The notes: generated from the sequence alone by a model not told the origin. A stretch of DNA of 64,000 nt from Atopobiaceae bacterium (GCA_022483015.1 JAKVOB010000001.1:2194902-2258901), one strand, 5' to 3'; shown: positions 26,092 to 35,358, counted from the first letter of the stretch. Translations and numbers: made by a program.

Positions 26092-27603
26092 CTAGGCGTC
26101 CGTCACCGTGACGCTAGAGACTGCCGGGGCCTGATCGCCGCAGACGATAAATCCGATCTGCGACGTCGACGCCCCCGCGGTCAGCGTCGCGACATAGGAC
26201 GCCGGCTTCACCGTGAGCGTCGAACCATCCACGGAGCAGTCGGCGCACCATCCGTCCGAGACCTCCACCGCGTCCTGGAAGGTCACGGCAATCCCCCAAC
26301 CCGTGGCGTCGCCCCTGCCGTTGTTGGCCACCGTGAGGCTGTACTGCGCGTACTGCTTCCCGTCAGCCTCCCAGGTGCTGCCCGGCGTGAGCGTGGCCAC
26401 GACCGTCGAGTCATTGCCTGAGCTCGCCGAGCCTGCGACGACCGTGCCGCTACCTCCCGACGCGACCGCCGTCGAGGCGTCGCCCGCCCCACCGAGCCGC
26501 GCCTTGTACCACGTGCCCTCGGCCGACAGGTCGTCGTCACCCCACCCACCCGTGGCAGCACAGGTGGACTTGAGCAGGGCCGACGCCTCGTCCTTGTTCG
26601 AGAGGTTCCAGCAGACGTACCCCACGCCGCGCTCGTCGAGCAGGTCGAGCCAGGCGTTGGCCGAATCGCTGTCGATCGAGCCGTTGCCGCTCGCGTCGCA
26701 GATGCCGAACTCGCTCACCAGGACCGGCGTGCCGGCATCGAGCGCCGCGGTGAGCTTGTCACGAACGGCCTGGCCATGCGTGGCAGCATAGAAGTGCAGC
26801 GTATAGACCACATTCGCATCGTCGACCGGATCGGATGCCACCGCATCGACGTCCTGGCACCAGGTGGGCGTCCCCACGGCCACGAGCGCGTCGGGCGCGT
26901 TGGCGCGCACGGAGGGCAGCACCGCCTCGGCATAGGCACGGACCTGCTCCCAGGTGGTCGAGCCGTTGGGCTCGTTGCAGATCTCATAGATGACGTTGTC
27001 CTGCCCCGCATAACGCGCCGACACCGTCGAGAAGAACTCCTTGGCAGCATCCTCGTTGGTGGTGGGGTCCGAGTCCGAGAGGGTGTGCCAGTCGATGATG
27101 ACGTACATGCCCGCGCGCGTGACGGCGTCGACCGCATCCTCGAGGGTCGTGAGCAGGTTCGCCTTGCCGGCGTCGTCCACCGTGCAGTAGCCGCCCGACT
27201 CCTCGGTGTAGAGCGCCAGGCGGATCGTGTTGGCACCCCAGTCGCGCCAGGTCGAGAAGGCCTCCTCGTTGGCATACTGCGGGAACCATGCCAGGCCATG
27301 CGTGCTCACGCCCTTGACCTGGAAGGTGTCGCCATGCTCGTCCTTGATGGAGGTGCCGTCCACGTGGAGGGCCCCGTGCTGCTGGACCGGAGTTGCGCCC
27401 GCGGCCGTGGCAGCCGCCGAGGTCGAGGAGGACTCGCTGGTCGCAGCCTCAGTGGTGGCCACCTCGGTGGTCGCCGCCTGCGTGTCAGCACCCTCGAAGG
27501 CGCACCCCGCGAGCGCCACGCCGAGGAATAGCAGCGTGAGGCCGCAGATGCATCGAGCCGCCCGCCGACCGAGGTGCCTCGCGAACCGCATGTTCCTCTC
27601 CAT
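26092..27603 (-). CDS. Secreted GH5 endoglucanase-type lipoprotein with C-terminal cellulose-binding-like domain
   Basis: A 503-residue glycoside hydrolase. A lipoprotein signal ends at LFLGVALAGC, so the mature protein is probably anchored at Cys. The catalytic TIM barrel follows, with IIDWH, the acid/base Glu in YEICNEPNG and the nucleophile Glu in VLVSEFG. A C-terminal beta-sandwich (about residues 400-500; WEADGKQYAQYSLTV, ATGWGIAVTF) resembles CBM2-type modules. Substrate is probably a beta-1,4-glucan or mannan. The ATG at 27603 has GGGGGAG 8 bases upstream; a longer frame upstream looks non-coding. Confidence 0.9.
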   Translation of the reverse strand: MERNMRFARHLGRRAARCICGLTLLFLGVALAGCAFEGADTQAATTEVATTEAATSESSSTSAAATAAGATPVQQHGALHVDGTSIKDEHGDTFQVKGVSTHGLAWFPQYANEEAFSTWRDWGANTIRLALYTEESGGYCTVDDAGKANLLTTLEDAVDAVTRAGMYVIIDWHTLSDSDPTTNEDAAKEFFSTVSARYAGQDNVIYEICNEPNGSTTWEQVRAYAEAVLPSVRANAPDALVAVGTPTWCQDVDAVASDPVDDANVVYTLHFYAATHGQAVRDKLTAALDAGTPVLVSEFGICDASGNGSIDSDSANAWLDLLDERGVGYVCWNLSNKDEASALLKSTCAATGGWGDDDLSAEGTWYKARLGGAGDASTAVASGGSGTVVAGSASSGNDSTVVATLTPGSTWEADGKQYAQYSLTVANNGRGDATGWGIAVTFQDAVEVSDGWCADCSVDGSTLTVKPASYVATLTAGASTSQIGFIVCGDQAPAVSSVTVTDA

Positions 27604-27970
27604 GGTCGCATCTCCCCCAAGGTCAGGACGTCCCTTTGTCCCCCATGCTAGCCGAACCTGGACGCACCGCCGACGAAGGGTTGGGGGCTGAGGTCCCTCT
27701 CGTCTCGTACATCGCGTTCCTCGCCTGTATGCTCGAGGCGCTGCCATAGGAGAAGGACGCCGGGGCCAGGCGCGTGGAATCGTCCGAGGAACCGCCTCGT
27801 TGCCGCAGGCGCCCAGCGCCAGGCGGAGGGCCCGTGACCCGACCGCCTCACGGCCGTTGCCGTCGCGAAACCGAGGCACATCGTGCATGAAACATCCTGC
27901 GGGTACCGTCCTTGGGAAGGTCCTGCCGCCGTCGATGCCGCGGGGCCATGACTCGCAACGGGAGGTCGTC
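27604..27970. other. 367-base divergent intergenic region
   Basis: This region lies between the divergent GH5 and cyclase genes and must hold both promoters. I cannot point to clear -35/-10 boxes or a gene. Confidence 0.5.
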
Positions 27971-28738
27971 ATGCAGAACAGGCAGCTCTGGGATGTGCTC
28001 CGCGGGCTCAAGAGCGAATGGTACGACTGGGTGGACCTCACGCACGAGCTGGGTCCGCAGACGCCGCACTGGCACGGCTTCGACCCCCTCAAGGCCGAGC
28101 TGCTCTACGACTATCGACCCGGCACCCCAGCCGACCAGCTCGCCCCCATGCGGTGCTGGAGCTACACGGTGGCCTCGCAGTACGGCACGCACGTGGACGT
28201 GCCGCTGCACTTCTTCGCCCACGGGGGCTCCATGACGGAGTTCACGCCCCAGGAGCTCGTGATGCCGCTGGTGGTGGTCGACCTCTCCGCCACCTGCGCC
28301 GCCGACCCCGAGTACCTCCTCACGGTAGACGACCTCGAGGAATGGGAGTTCGAGCACGGCGTCATCCCGCGGGGCGCCTTCGTGGCGTTCCGCTCCGACT
28401 GGTCCAAGAAGCCCGACCCCGACAACCCTGACGCGAAGGGAAGGCCCCGCTACCCCGGCTGGGACGTCGACGCGATCCGATGGCTCGTGGACAGACGTGA
28501 CATCGCGGCCATCGGCCACGAGACCGCCGACACGGACCCCTCGTTCGTGACCTCGCGGCAGAACGAGTATCCCTACCCCGCCGAACGCTACCTCCTCTCG
28601 CGCGACCGCTTCCAGGTGGAGCTCATGGCGAACCTCGACAAGGTCCCGTCGGTGGGCTCGATTATCATGTGTGCGTTCCCGAAGCTCGAGCGGGGCACGG
28701 GATTCAGCGCCCGCTGCCTTGCCATCTGCCCCAGATGA
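27971..28738 (+). CDS. Cyclase-family (kynurenine formamidase-like) metal hydrolase
   Basis: A 255-residue cytoplasmic protein of the cyclase/KynB fold with the metal-binding signature YGTHVDVPLHFF and a later IGHETADTDPS segment. Characterised relatives hydrolyse formamides, cyclic amides or esters, including isatin hydrolase; the substrate here is unknown. GGGAGG is 5 bases before the ATG. It is followed after 10 bases by a ketopantoate reductase-like gene, so the two form an operon and may act on one catabolic route. Confidence 0.83.
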   Translation: MQNRQLWDVLRGLKSEWYDWVDLTHELGPQTPHWHGFDPLKAELLYDYRPGTPADQLAPMRCWSYTVASQYGTHVDVPLHFFAHGGSMTEFTPQELVMPLVVVDLSATCAADPEYLLTVDDLEEWEFEHGVIPRGAFVAFRSDWSKKPDPDNPDAKGRPRYPGWDVDAIRWLVDRRDIAAIGHETADTDPSFVTSRQNEYPYPAERYLLSRDRFQVELMANLDKVPSVGSIIMCAFPKLERGTGFSARCLAICPR

Positions 28739-28748
28739 GGAGAGGCGC

Positions 28749-29660
28749 ATGACCATCCGGAGGGTCGCGATCGTAGGCAAGGGCGCGTTGGGGCTCCTCT
28801 TCGGGAGCCAGCTCGAACGCGAGCTCGGCGCGCTGGGGATGTGCTTCGTGATGGACGGCCCCCGCTACGAGCGCAAGGCCGGAAGCCCTGTCATGGTGAA
28901 CGGGCGGAGAAGGACCTTCCGGGACGTGCGGCCCAGCGAGGCCGGCGTGCAGAACCTCGTCATCGTGGCCGTGAAGTCAGGCGGGCTCGACGGCGCCCTC
29001 GACCTGATGGTGCCGTTGGTAGGGCCAGACACCTGCATCGTGTCGCTGCTCAACGGAATCTCGAGCGAGGAGCGCATCGCCGAGCGCTACGGCTGGAAGC
29101 ACACCCTCGTCTGCGTGGCGCAGGGCATGGATGCCGTGCGAGACGAACGCGGCCTCACGTATCACCATCCGGGCGAGCTCGTCATCGGCACGGGGCCAGG
29201 GACGGACCCAGGAGCCCTGGCAGCCGTGGATGCGCTGCTCAGGCGCGCAGACATCGCGCACACGGTCTCGCCCGACATACAGCACGCGCTCTGGAGGAAG
29301 TACATGCTCAACGTGGGCGTGAACCAGACCTGCGCCGTCATGGGCGGGACCTACGGCTCCGTGAGCGCGCCGGGCAGGCAGAACCGTACCTTCGTGGCGG
29401 CCATGCGCGAGGTCGTGGCCGTGGCGCGGGCGGAGGGCATCGACCTCGACGAGGGCGACCTCACCTCCATGGCGAGGCTCGTGGCATCGCTCGCACCCGA
29501 CGGCATGCCGTCGATGGCACAGGACCGCCTGGCCAGGAGGCCCTCCGAGGTCGAGGAGTTCTCGGGGGCGCTCATCCCCAGGGCGGCACGCCACAAGATC
29601 CTGGTCCCCGCCTGCCAGTGGCTCTACGACGAGATGCACCGCATCGAGGCGGCGTACTGA
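28749..29660 (+). CDS. panE: Ketopantoate reductase family protein
   Basis: A 303-residue NADPH-dependent reductase of the PanE/ApbA family. It has a glycine-rich nucleotide site at the N-terminus (RVAIVGKGALGLLFGSQLE), VKSGG with the catalytic Lys after strand 4, LLNGISSEE with the conserved Asn, and KYMLNVGVNQ. PanE makes pantoate for coenzyme A. The pairing with a cyclase rather than panB/panC suggests it may instead reduce another 2-keto acid, so the symbol is tentative. GAGGAG lies upstream of the ATG. Confidence 0.8.
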   Translation: MTIRRVAIVGKGALGLLFGSQLERELGALGMCFVMDGPRYERKAGSPVMVNGRRRTFRDVRPSEAGVQNLVIVAVKSGGLDGALDLMVPLVGPDTCIVSLLNGISSEERIAERYGWKHTLVCVAQGMDAVRDERGLTYHHPGELVIGTGPGTDPGALAAVDALLRRADIAHTVSPDIQHALWRKYMLNVGVNQTCAVMGGTYGSVSAPGRQNRTFVAAMREVVAVARAEGIDLDEGDLTSMARLVASLAPDGMPSMAQDRLARRPSEVEEFSGALIPRAARHKILVPACQWLYDEMHRIEAAY

Positions 29661-30144
29661 GGGACCGGGTTCGACCTACGGCGACCAACAGGACCCCCGC
29701 CCCACAGATGAGGCGCCGAGCCTCCATCACATCACCTGTCACCACGTAGAGAGCCATGCAGTCGCCGACCGCGAACCGATGGTGCGGATGCGGGCGCTCC
29801 CGCATGGAGCGATAGACGGCTGTCGCCGTAGGGTTCTTGAGACGCTCGAGGATACCGCGCCCTCGACGGTCGAGGATCGCCCTGCAGCCTCGGACTCCTG
29901 GAGCACGTCGGCCACGGCCTGCCGCTCGCAGGCCCAAGCCCGCCCCGCCCCGCCTCACCCTGCTGCGTTACCTCGTCGCAACCATCGCGTCACGTTCCCG
30001 CATCGCGCGCGTCACGCCACGTTTCCCGACGTGCAAGTTCGCCGTAGCACACGCTCCGTACCGTGGTAACCGACACATCGCCCTGTGTTCTTCTCGCCGA
30101 AGCTTTGGAGAAACGCATCGCGCACCTGCGAGCAGGAGGTAGCC
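29661..30144. other. 484-base gap upstream of amtB
   Basis: This gap contains the phased motif series at 29967-30026 and the amtB promoter. A minus-strand frame in the left half (near 29670-29870) has slightly coding-like composition but no ribosome site or known domain, so I do not call it. Confidence 0.5.
29967..30026 (+). promoter_or_regulatory. Possible GlnR-type nitrogen box upstream of amtB
   Basis: Five-base half-sites recur every 11 bases: GTTAC, GCAAC, GTCAC, GCATC, GTCAC, TTTCC. This fits the actinobacterial GlnR layout (GTnAC-n6-GnAAC repeated) found at amtB promoters. No glnR gene is in the window, so this is an inference from spacing and location. Confidence 0.4.
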
Positions 30145-31392
30145 ATGGGATCGATCGACACCGGAGACACCGCGTTCATCCTGGTGAGCACGTTCCTCGT
30201 GTTCATCATGACGCTGGGGATCGCCTTCTTCTACGGCGGCATGGTGCGCCGCCGTAACGTGCTCAACACGATGATGATGGACGTCGCCGTGGCAGGCGTG
30301 GCCAGCATCGTCTGGGTCGTCTGCGGCTACTCGATCGCCTTCGGCGACGGCGCGGGCACCCTCGTGGGGTCGCTCGAGAAGGTCCTTCTCAACGGCGTCA
30401 CGCCCAGCTCCGTGCACGGCACCATCCCCGAGCTCGTGTTCGCCGCCTACCAAGGCATGTTCGCGCTCATCACCGTGGCCATCATCTCGGGCGCGGTGGC
30501 CGAGCGCATGCGCTTCTCGCGGTTCCTGGCCTTCGTGGTGGCATGGCTGCTCGTGGTCTACGCTCCGCTCGCCCACATGGTCTGGGGCGGCGGCTTCATC
30601 GACACCGCCATCGGCTCGCTCGACTTCGCCGGCGGCGACGTGGTGCACATCTCGAGCGGCGTCTCGGGCCTGGTGCTCGCCATCATGGTGGGCGGACGCA
30701 AGGGCTACGGACATCTCAGCTACCACCCGCACAACATCCCGTTCGTGCTGCTGGGGACCATCTTCCTGTGGCTCGGCTGGTTCGGCTTCAACGCGGGCTC
30801 GGCGCTCGCGGCCAACGGGACGGCCGGCCTGGCCGCGCTCACCACCAACACCAGCGCCGCCACCGGCATGCTCACCTGGATGCTCCTCGAGCGCATCACC
30901 ACCGGCAAGACCACGCTGCTGGGTGCCTGCTCGGGTGCCGTCGCGGGCCTCGTGGCCATCACCCCCGGCGCCGGCTACGTCGAGGTGGGGTCGGCCATCC
31001 TCATCGGCGCCATCGTGACCTGCTGCTGCTTCTTCGCCTGCTCAAAGCTGAAGCCCCGTCTGGGCTATGACGACGCCCTCGACGCCTTTGGCGTGCATGG
31101 TCTGGGCGGCATCGTGGGCACGCTGCTCACGGGCGTCTTCTGCACGCTGGCCGCCAACCCCGACGGCGCCAACGGCCTCATCTGCGGCGACCCCACGCAA
31201 CTCCTGCGCCAGGCTGCCTCGGTGCTCTTCGTCATCGTGTGGGCCGGAGGCGCCACCTTCGTGATCGCCAAGGTCCTGCAGCTCGTGGGCGGTCCGCTGC
31301 GCGTGGACGAGAAGGCAGAGGCCAAGGGCCTCGACAAGAGCGAGCACGGCGAGACCGCCTATCCGGCCTTCAACGGCATGGACCTCAACTAG
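30145..31392 (+). CDS. amtB: Ammonium transporter
   Basis: A 415-residue Amt/MEP/Rh-family channel with about eleven transmembrane helices. Family marks are FFYGGMVRRRNVLNT, HMVWGGGF near the pore Trp/Phe gate, DFAGGDVVHISSGVSGL with the first pore His region, and GVHGLGGIVGTLLTG with the second. AGGAGG is 5 bases before the ATG at 30145. It is followed by glnK after 72 bases; in this conserved pair GlnK binds AmtB and blocks transport when nitrogen is plentiful. Confidence 0.96.
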   Translation: MGSIDTGDTAFILVSTFLVFIMTLGIAFFYGGMVRRRNVLNTMMMDVAVAGVASIVWVVCGYSIAFGDGAGTLVGSLEKVLLNGVTPSSVHGTIPELVFAAYQGMFALITVAIISGAVAERMRFSRFLAFVVAWLLVVYAPLAHMVWGGGFIDTAIGSLDFAGGDVVHISSGVSGLVLAIMVGGRKGYGHLSYHPHNIPFVLLGTIFLWLGWFGFNAGSALAANGTAGLAALTTNTSAATGMLTWMLLERITTGKTTLLGACSGAVAGLVAITPGAGYVEVGSAILIGAIVTCCCFFACSKLKPRLGYDDALDAFGVHGLGGIVGTLLTGVFCTLAANPDGANGLICGDPTQLLRQAASVLFVIVWAGGATFVIAKVLQLVGGPLRVDEKAEAKGLDKSEHGETAYPAFNGMDLN

Positions 31393-31464
31393 CGCGTGCG
31401 GCCGGCGCGCGGGAGTCGGCGCATGGCCGACGCCACATCAGGAAGCAGACATCAGGAGGCTGGC

Positions 31465-31812
31465 ATGAAGAAGATCGAGGCGATCGTGCGCTGGGAGGTC
31501 ATCGAGGACGTCAAGGACGCCCTCTTTGCCGCAGAGGTGCGCGGCATGACGATATCCGAGGTACAAGGCGTCGGCAACCAGCATGGCATGACGGAGTACA
31601 TCCGCGGCGCCGAGGTGCTCGTGCAGATGCGGCAGAAGTGCAAGGTCGAGATCGTCTGCGACGAGAGCCGCGTCGACACGATCGTGGGCATCATCTGCGA
31701 TGCCGCCCGCACCCAGCCCGACGGCGCGGTGGGCGACGGGAAGGTCTTCGTGCTCCCGGTCGACGAGGTCGTGCGCATCCGCACCGGGGACCGCGGCAGC
31801 AAGGCGATCTGA
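31465..31812 (+). CDS. glnK: PII nitrogen-signalling protein
   Basis: A 115-residue PII protein that senses ATP/ADP and 2-oxoglutarate and gates AmtB. The MKKIEAIVR start, the Lys/Arg region KVEIVCDESRVDTIV and the GDGKVFVLPVDEVVRIRTGDRG nucleotide loop region are typical. The T-loop reads HGMTEYIRGAEV: compared with the enterobacterial ELYRGAEY, the Tyr is shifted by one and Ile occupies the uridylylated position 51, so regulation by uridylylation is doubtful. AGGAGG lies before the ATG. Confidence 0.94.
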   Translation: MKKIEAIVRWEVIEDVKDALFAAEVRGMTISEVQGVGNQHGMTEYIRGAEVLVQMRQKCKVEIVCDESRVDTIVGIICDAARTQPDGAVGDGKVFVLPVDEVVRIRTGDRGSKAI

Positions 31813-31859
31813 CGGCGAGAGGTTCCTCTCGGCAGGCACTTCCCACCGAGGCGCACATC

Positions 31860-31915
31860 GAGGTAGCGGGTTCGGCACCTTCTGACCCCCAGAAAGGTGC
31901 CGAACCCGCTACCTC
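31860..31915. repeat. Dispersed 56-bp palindromic element, copy 2
   Basis: The same layout as 22112-22167: arms GAGGTAGCGGGTTCGGCACC and complement, with a CTGACCCCC loop. Where copy 1 has CC paired with GG, this copy has GG paired with CC, so the stem is kept while the sequence changes. It lies 47 bases after glnK. Confidence 0.85.
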
Positions 31916-32027
31916 GACGCAAGAGGATGGCCTCGCGCCGGCCGGTCGTCCTCGCGGCATCCTCTACAGTGGTGGGGCACGGGACCCGCATGGGCCCATG
32001 CCAGCCACCACGCAAAGGACCGCACGC

Positions 32028-34688
32028 ATGCCAGACGAGAAGAACGACCCCTCCAACACCGCAGCCACCTCCGGCCCGTCCGCCGACGGCGACCCTATCG
32101 CGGCAGCCGCCACCGCCACCCTGGGCGCCCTCGTCCCCGACCTGTGGTACGACGCCGAGGCCTGGCCCGACTACGAGCCCGAGCCGGCGCTCTCGGCAGA
32201 CGAGGCCCTCGAGCGCTTCCTCGGCTGGGTCGACTCGCGTGGCATCCAGCCCTGGTCCCACCAGGAGGAGGCCCTCATGGACCTCATGGTCGGCGACCAC
32301 GTCATCCTGGGCACGCCCACCGGAAGCGGCAAGTCGCTGGTGGCGCTGGGCCTGCTCTTCATGTCTGCCTGCCAGCATAGGCGCTCGTACTACACCGCCC
32401 CCATCAAGGCCCTCGTGAGCGAGAAGTTCTTCGAGCTCGTGGACGTGCTCGGCCCCGACATGGTCGGCATGATAACCGGCGACACCCACATCAACACGGA
32501 CGCTCCCGTGATCTGCTGCACCGAGGAGATCCTGGCCAACCAGGCGCTGCGCGAGGGTGCCGACGCCGACGTGGCCGCCGTGGCCATGGACGAGTTCCAC
32601 TACTTCGGCGACGCTCAGCGCGGCTGGGCCTGGCAGGTCCCGCTCATCACCCTTCCCCACACGCAGTTCCTGCTCATGAGCGCCACCCTGGGTGACGTCG
32701 GCCAGGTCAAGGACCTGCTCGACAAGAACACGGATGCCGACGTCGACCTCGTGCTCGACGCGCCGCGCCCGGTACCCCTCAGCTTCGAGTACGTCGACAC
32801 GCCGCTCGAGGCCACCGTCGAGCTCGCCCTCCGCAAGCAGGAGGCCCCCCTCTACCTGGTGCACTTCTCGCAGGATGCGGCACTCGCCACCGCCCAGTCG
32901 CTCGCCAACTTCGGCATCGCCACCAAGGAGCAGCGCGGTGCCATCAAGGAGGCCATGGAGGGAACCCGCTTCACCACGGCCTTCGGCAAGACCCTGCGCC
33001 GCCTCCTCACCTGCGGCGTCGGCGTCCACCACGCGGGGATGCTCCCCCGCTACCGCCTGCTCGTGGAGAAGCTCGCCCAGGCAGGCCTGCTCCCCGTCAT
33101 CTGCGGCACCGACACGCTGGGCGTGGGCATCAACGTGCCCATCCACACCGTGGTGCTCACCGCGCTCGTGAAGTACGACGGCCACCGGATGCGCCGCCTG
33201 CGCTCGCGCGAGTTCCACCAGATCGCCGGTCGTGCCGGTCGTGCCGGCTTCGACACCGAGGGCCTGGTGCTGGTTGAGGCCCCCGAGCACGAGATCGAGA
33301 ACGCCCGCATGCTCGCCAAGGCGGGCGACGACCCCAAGAAGCAGCGCAAGGTCCACCGCAAGAAGGCCCCCGAGGGCCATGTCACCTGGAACAGGCAGGG
33401 CTTCGAGCACCTGGTGGGCTCGGCGCCCGAGACCCTGGTGCCGCGCCTGCGCATCACCCACTCCATGGTGCTCGCCGAGGTCGAGCAGGGAGGCGACGCG
33501 CGCGCCCGCGTGATGGACCTCATCGAGGCCTCCGCCCAGACCGCGCCCGAGAAGGTCGCGCTCGCCACACGCACCGACGAGATCCTGGCGACCCTCATCG
33601 ACGCCGACGTCATCGAGCGCCGCGAGGCCGGCGACGGCACCACCACCTACGAGACCCACGTGGACCTGCCCGACGACTTCGCCCTCGACCAGCCCCTCTC
33701 GCCGTTCCTGCTGGCAGCGCTGGAGCTTCTGGACCCCGAGAGCGAGACGTACGCGCTCGACGTCATCTCGATGGTGGAGGCCACGCTCGAGGACCCCCAC
33801 CAGGTGCTGCGCGCCCAGGAGCGTGCCGCCCGCGACCGCGCGATGAGCGCCATGAAGGCCGACGGCGTGGAGTATGACGAGCGCATGGAACGAATCGCCG
33901 AGGTCACCTACCCCAAGCCGCTCGAGGAGCTGCTCGAGCCCGCCTTCGAGCGCTACTGCGCCGAGGTGCCCTGGGCCGCCGACTACGTGCTCGCGCCCAA
34001 GTCCGTGGTCCGCGAGATGGTCGAGACCGCGTCCGACTTCAAGGGCTACATCGCGCGCTACGGCATCGCGAAGTCGGAAGGGACGCTGCTGCGCTACCTC
34101 TCGGACGCATACCGCGCGCTCGACCGCACCGTGCCTGCCGAGAAGGTCGACAACCGGCTGGCGGACATCATCTCCTGGCTGGGCCTCATCGTGCGCACCA
34201 TCGACTCGAGCCTCGTTGACGAGTGGGAGGCGGCCGGCGCCGAGAGCGAGGAGGGCGTCTCGGTGGCGGCCCCCGACGCGGCCGACGAGGTGGTCCACGA
34301 CCGCCGGGGCCTGCGCGTGCTGGTGCACAACGCCCTGCTGTGGCGCGTGCGCCTGGCGAGCCTGGGCTACACCGACAAGCTGGGCGAGGCCGACGGGGCA
34401 TGGGGCTTCGGGAGCCGTGCCTGGTCGGGGGCCCTCGACGGCTTCCATGCCGAGCACGACGAGCTGGTCTTCGACGCAGACGCCCGGTCCTGGGAGTTCT
34501 TCTCGGCAGACGAGTCGGACGAGAGGGGCGCGCACCTCTGGCACGTCCGCCAGATGTTCAACGACTCCGACGCCGCGCGCGACTTCGGCATCGCGGCCGA
34601 CGTGGACCTCGACGCCTCGCAGGACGAGGGCGAGGCCATCTTCGAGAACTACCGCGTGGGCACGATCGAGGAGCTCACGGAGCCGTAG
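32028..34688 (+). CDS. Ski2-like DEAD/DEAH helicase with DUF3516 C-terminus
   Basis: An 886-residue superfamily 2 helicase. Motif I is GTPTGSGKS (about residue 90), motif II DEFH in AMDEFHYFGD, motif III SATLGD, and motif VI HQIAGRAGRAGFD. The C-terminal half matches the DUF3516 region found in many actinobacterial helicases of this type. The role is probably RNA or DNA unwinding; no nuclease partner is adjacent. The chosen ATG at 32028 has AAAGGA 8 bases upstream; an in-frame ATG at 31998 is possible. The 3' end overlaps the convergent TetR gene by 14 bases. Confidence 0.9.
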   Translation: MPDEKNDPSNTAATSGPSADGDPIAAAATATLGALVPDLWYDAEAWPDYEPEPALSADEALERFLGWVDSRGIQPWSHQEEALMDLMVGDHVILGTPTGSGKSLVALGLLFMSACQHRRSYYTAPIKALVSEKFFELVDVLGPDMVGMITGDTHINTDAPVICCTEEILANQALREGADADVAAVAMDEFHYFGDAQRGWAWQVPLITLPHTQFLLMSATLGDVGQVKDLLDKNTDADVDLVLDAPRPVPLSFEYVDTPLEATVELALRKQEAPLYLVHFSQDAALATAQSLANFGIATKEQRGAIKEAMEGTRFTTAFGKTLRRLLTCGVGVHHAGMLPRYRLLVEKLAQAGLLPVICGTDTLGVGINVPIHTVVLTALVKYDGHRMRRLRSREFHQIAGRAGRAGFDTEGLVLVEAPEHEIENARMLAKAGDDPKKQRKVHRKKAPEGHVTWNRQGFEHLVGSAPETLVPRLRITHSMVLAEVEQGGDARARVMDLIEASAQTAPEKVALATRTDEILATLIDADVIERREAGDGTTTYETHVDLPDDFALDQPLSPFLLAALELLDPESETYALDVISMVEATLEDPHQVLRAQERAARDRAMSAMKADGVEYDERMERIAEVTYPKPLEELLEPAFERYCAEVPWAADYVLAPKSVVREMVETASDFKGYIARYGIAKSEGTLLRYLSDAYRALDRTVPAEKVDNRLADIISWLGLIVRTIDSSLVDEWEAAGAESEEGVSVAAPDAADEVVHDRRGLRVLVHNALLWRVRLASLGYTDKLGEADGAWGFGSRAWSGALDGFHAEHDELVFDADARSWEFFSADESDERGAHLWHVRQMFNDSDAARDFGIAADVDLDASQDEGEAIFENYRVGTIEELTEP

Positions 34689-35286
34689 GGCCCTGACCCG
34701 GCACCAGCGCGCCCGTCAGCCCGGCGAGCCGCCGCAGCAGCTCGCCATCGATCGCACCAGTGAGGGCCCCGTTGTAGTGGCAGACGAAGGCGCCCGAGAC
34801 GAGCACCATCATCGCCTCGGCCTCCTTGGCCCCGACCCCCTCGCCCAACGAGTCGCGAAGGCATCGCTCCATGGTCTTGCGCCACCCGACGAACTCCGCA
34901 GAGACGACCTCGTGCACGCGCGTGTCGTAGTGAGCCAGGACGTAGGTCTGCACGGTCGCGTCAGGCCGATGCTCCTTCGGGTCCCCCACCATCACATACC
35001 GCATGAAGTCGTCAAGGTAGTCGAGGTCGGAGGCATAGTCCGCCCGTTCATGGGCCATGAACCACGCCTTGCAGTGCTCGGTCATGTACCCCTGCACGTA
35101 GCGGCAGTAGGCCAGCACGATCTCGTCCTTCGACCCGAAGTAGTTGAGCAGCTTGGGGTGTGACATCCCCGCCACGGCCGCGATGTCACGGAGCGTGACC
35201 TCGTTCATGGGCCTGTCGTGCAGACAGGCCTCGAAGGCATCGAGGATCTGCCCACGGACCTGCTCCTTGTCAACGATCAGTGGCAT
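34675..35286 (-). CDS. TetR-family repressor of the metal module
   Basis: A 203-residue regulator. The N-terminal helix-turn-helix is typical (VTLRDIAAVAGMSHPKLLNYFGSKDEIV), followed by an all-helical ligand domain. It is transcribed divergently from the membrane protein and P1B ATPase genes, and two palindromes lie in the 72 bases between the start codons. It most likely represses itself and that operon. The inducer is unknown; several Cys residues (EACLHD, AYCRYV, EHCKAW) leave metal sensing open. Confidence 0.85.
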   Translation of the reverse strand: MPLIVDKEQVRGQILDAFEACLHDRPMNEVTLRDIAAVAGMSHPKLLNYFGSKDEIVLAYCRYVQGYMTEHCKAWFMAHERADYASDLDYLDDFMRYVMVGDPKEHRPDATVQTYVLAHYDTRVHEVVSAEFVGWRKTMERCLRDSLGEGVGAKEAEAMMVLVSGAFVCHYNGALTGAIDGELLRRLAGLTGALVPGQGPTAP

Positions 35287-35302
35287 GGGTTGGCCACTCC
35301 CT

Positions 35303-35336
35303 CCCAATTGGGTAGAATCTTTCCTGACCAATTGGT
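35303..35336. promoter_or_regulatory. Twin operator palindromes between tetR and the metal operon
   Basis: CCCAATTGGG (35303-35312) and ACCAATTGGT (35327-35336) are both perfect palindromes sharing the core CCAATTGG, with centres 24 bases apart. They lie between the divergent genes, next to the AT-rich TAAATATAAAC that may form a -10 region for the plus-strand operon. They are probable binding sites for the neighbouring TetR protein. Confidence 0.7.
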
Positions 35337-35358
35337 AAATATAAACGAGGTGGGCATC

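Noticed and set aside
31452-34544. Minus-strand 1030-codon open frame
   Set aside because: It is antisense to the DUF3516 helicase, whose motifs are clear on the plus strand.
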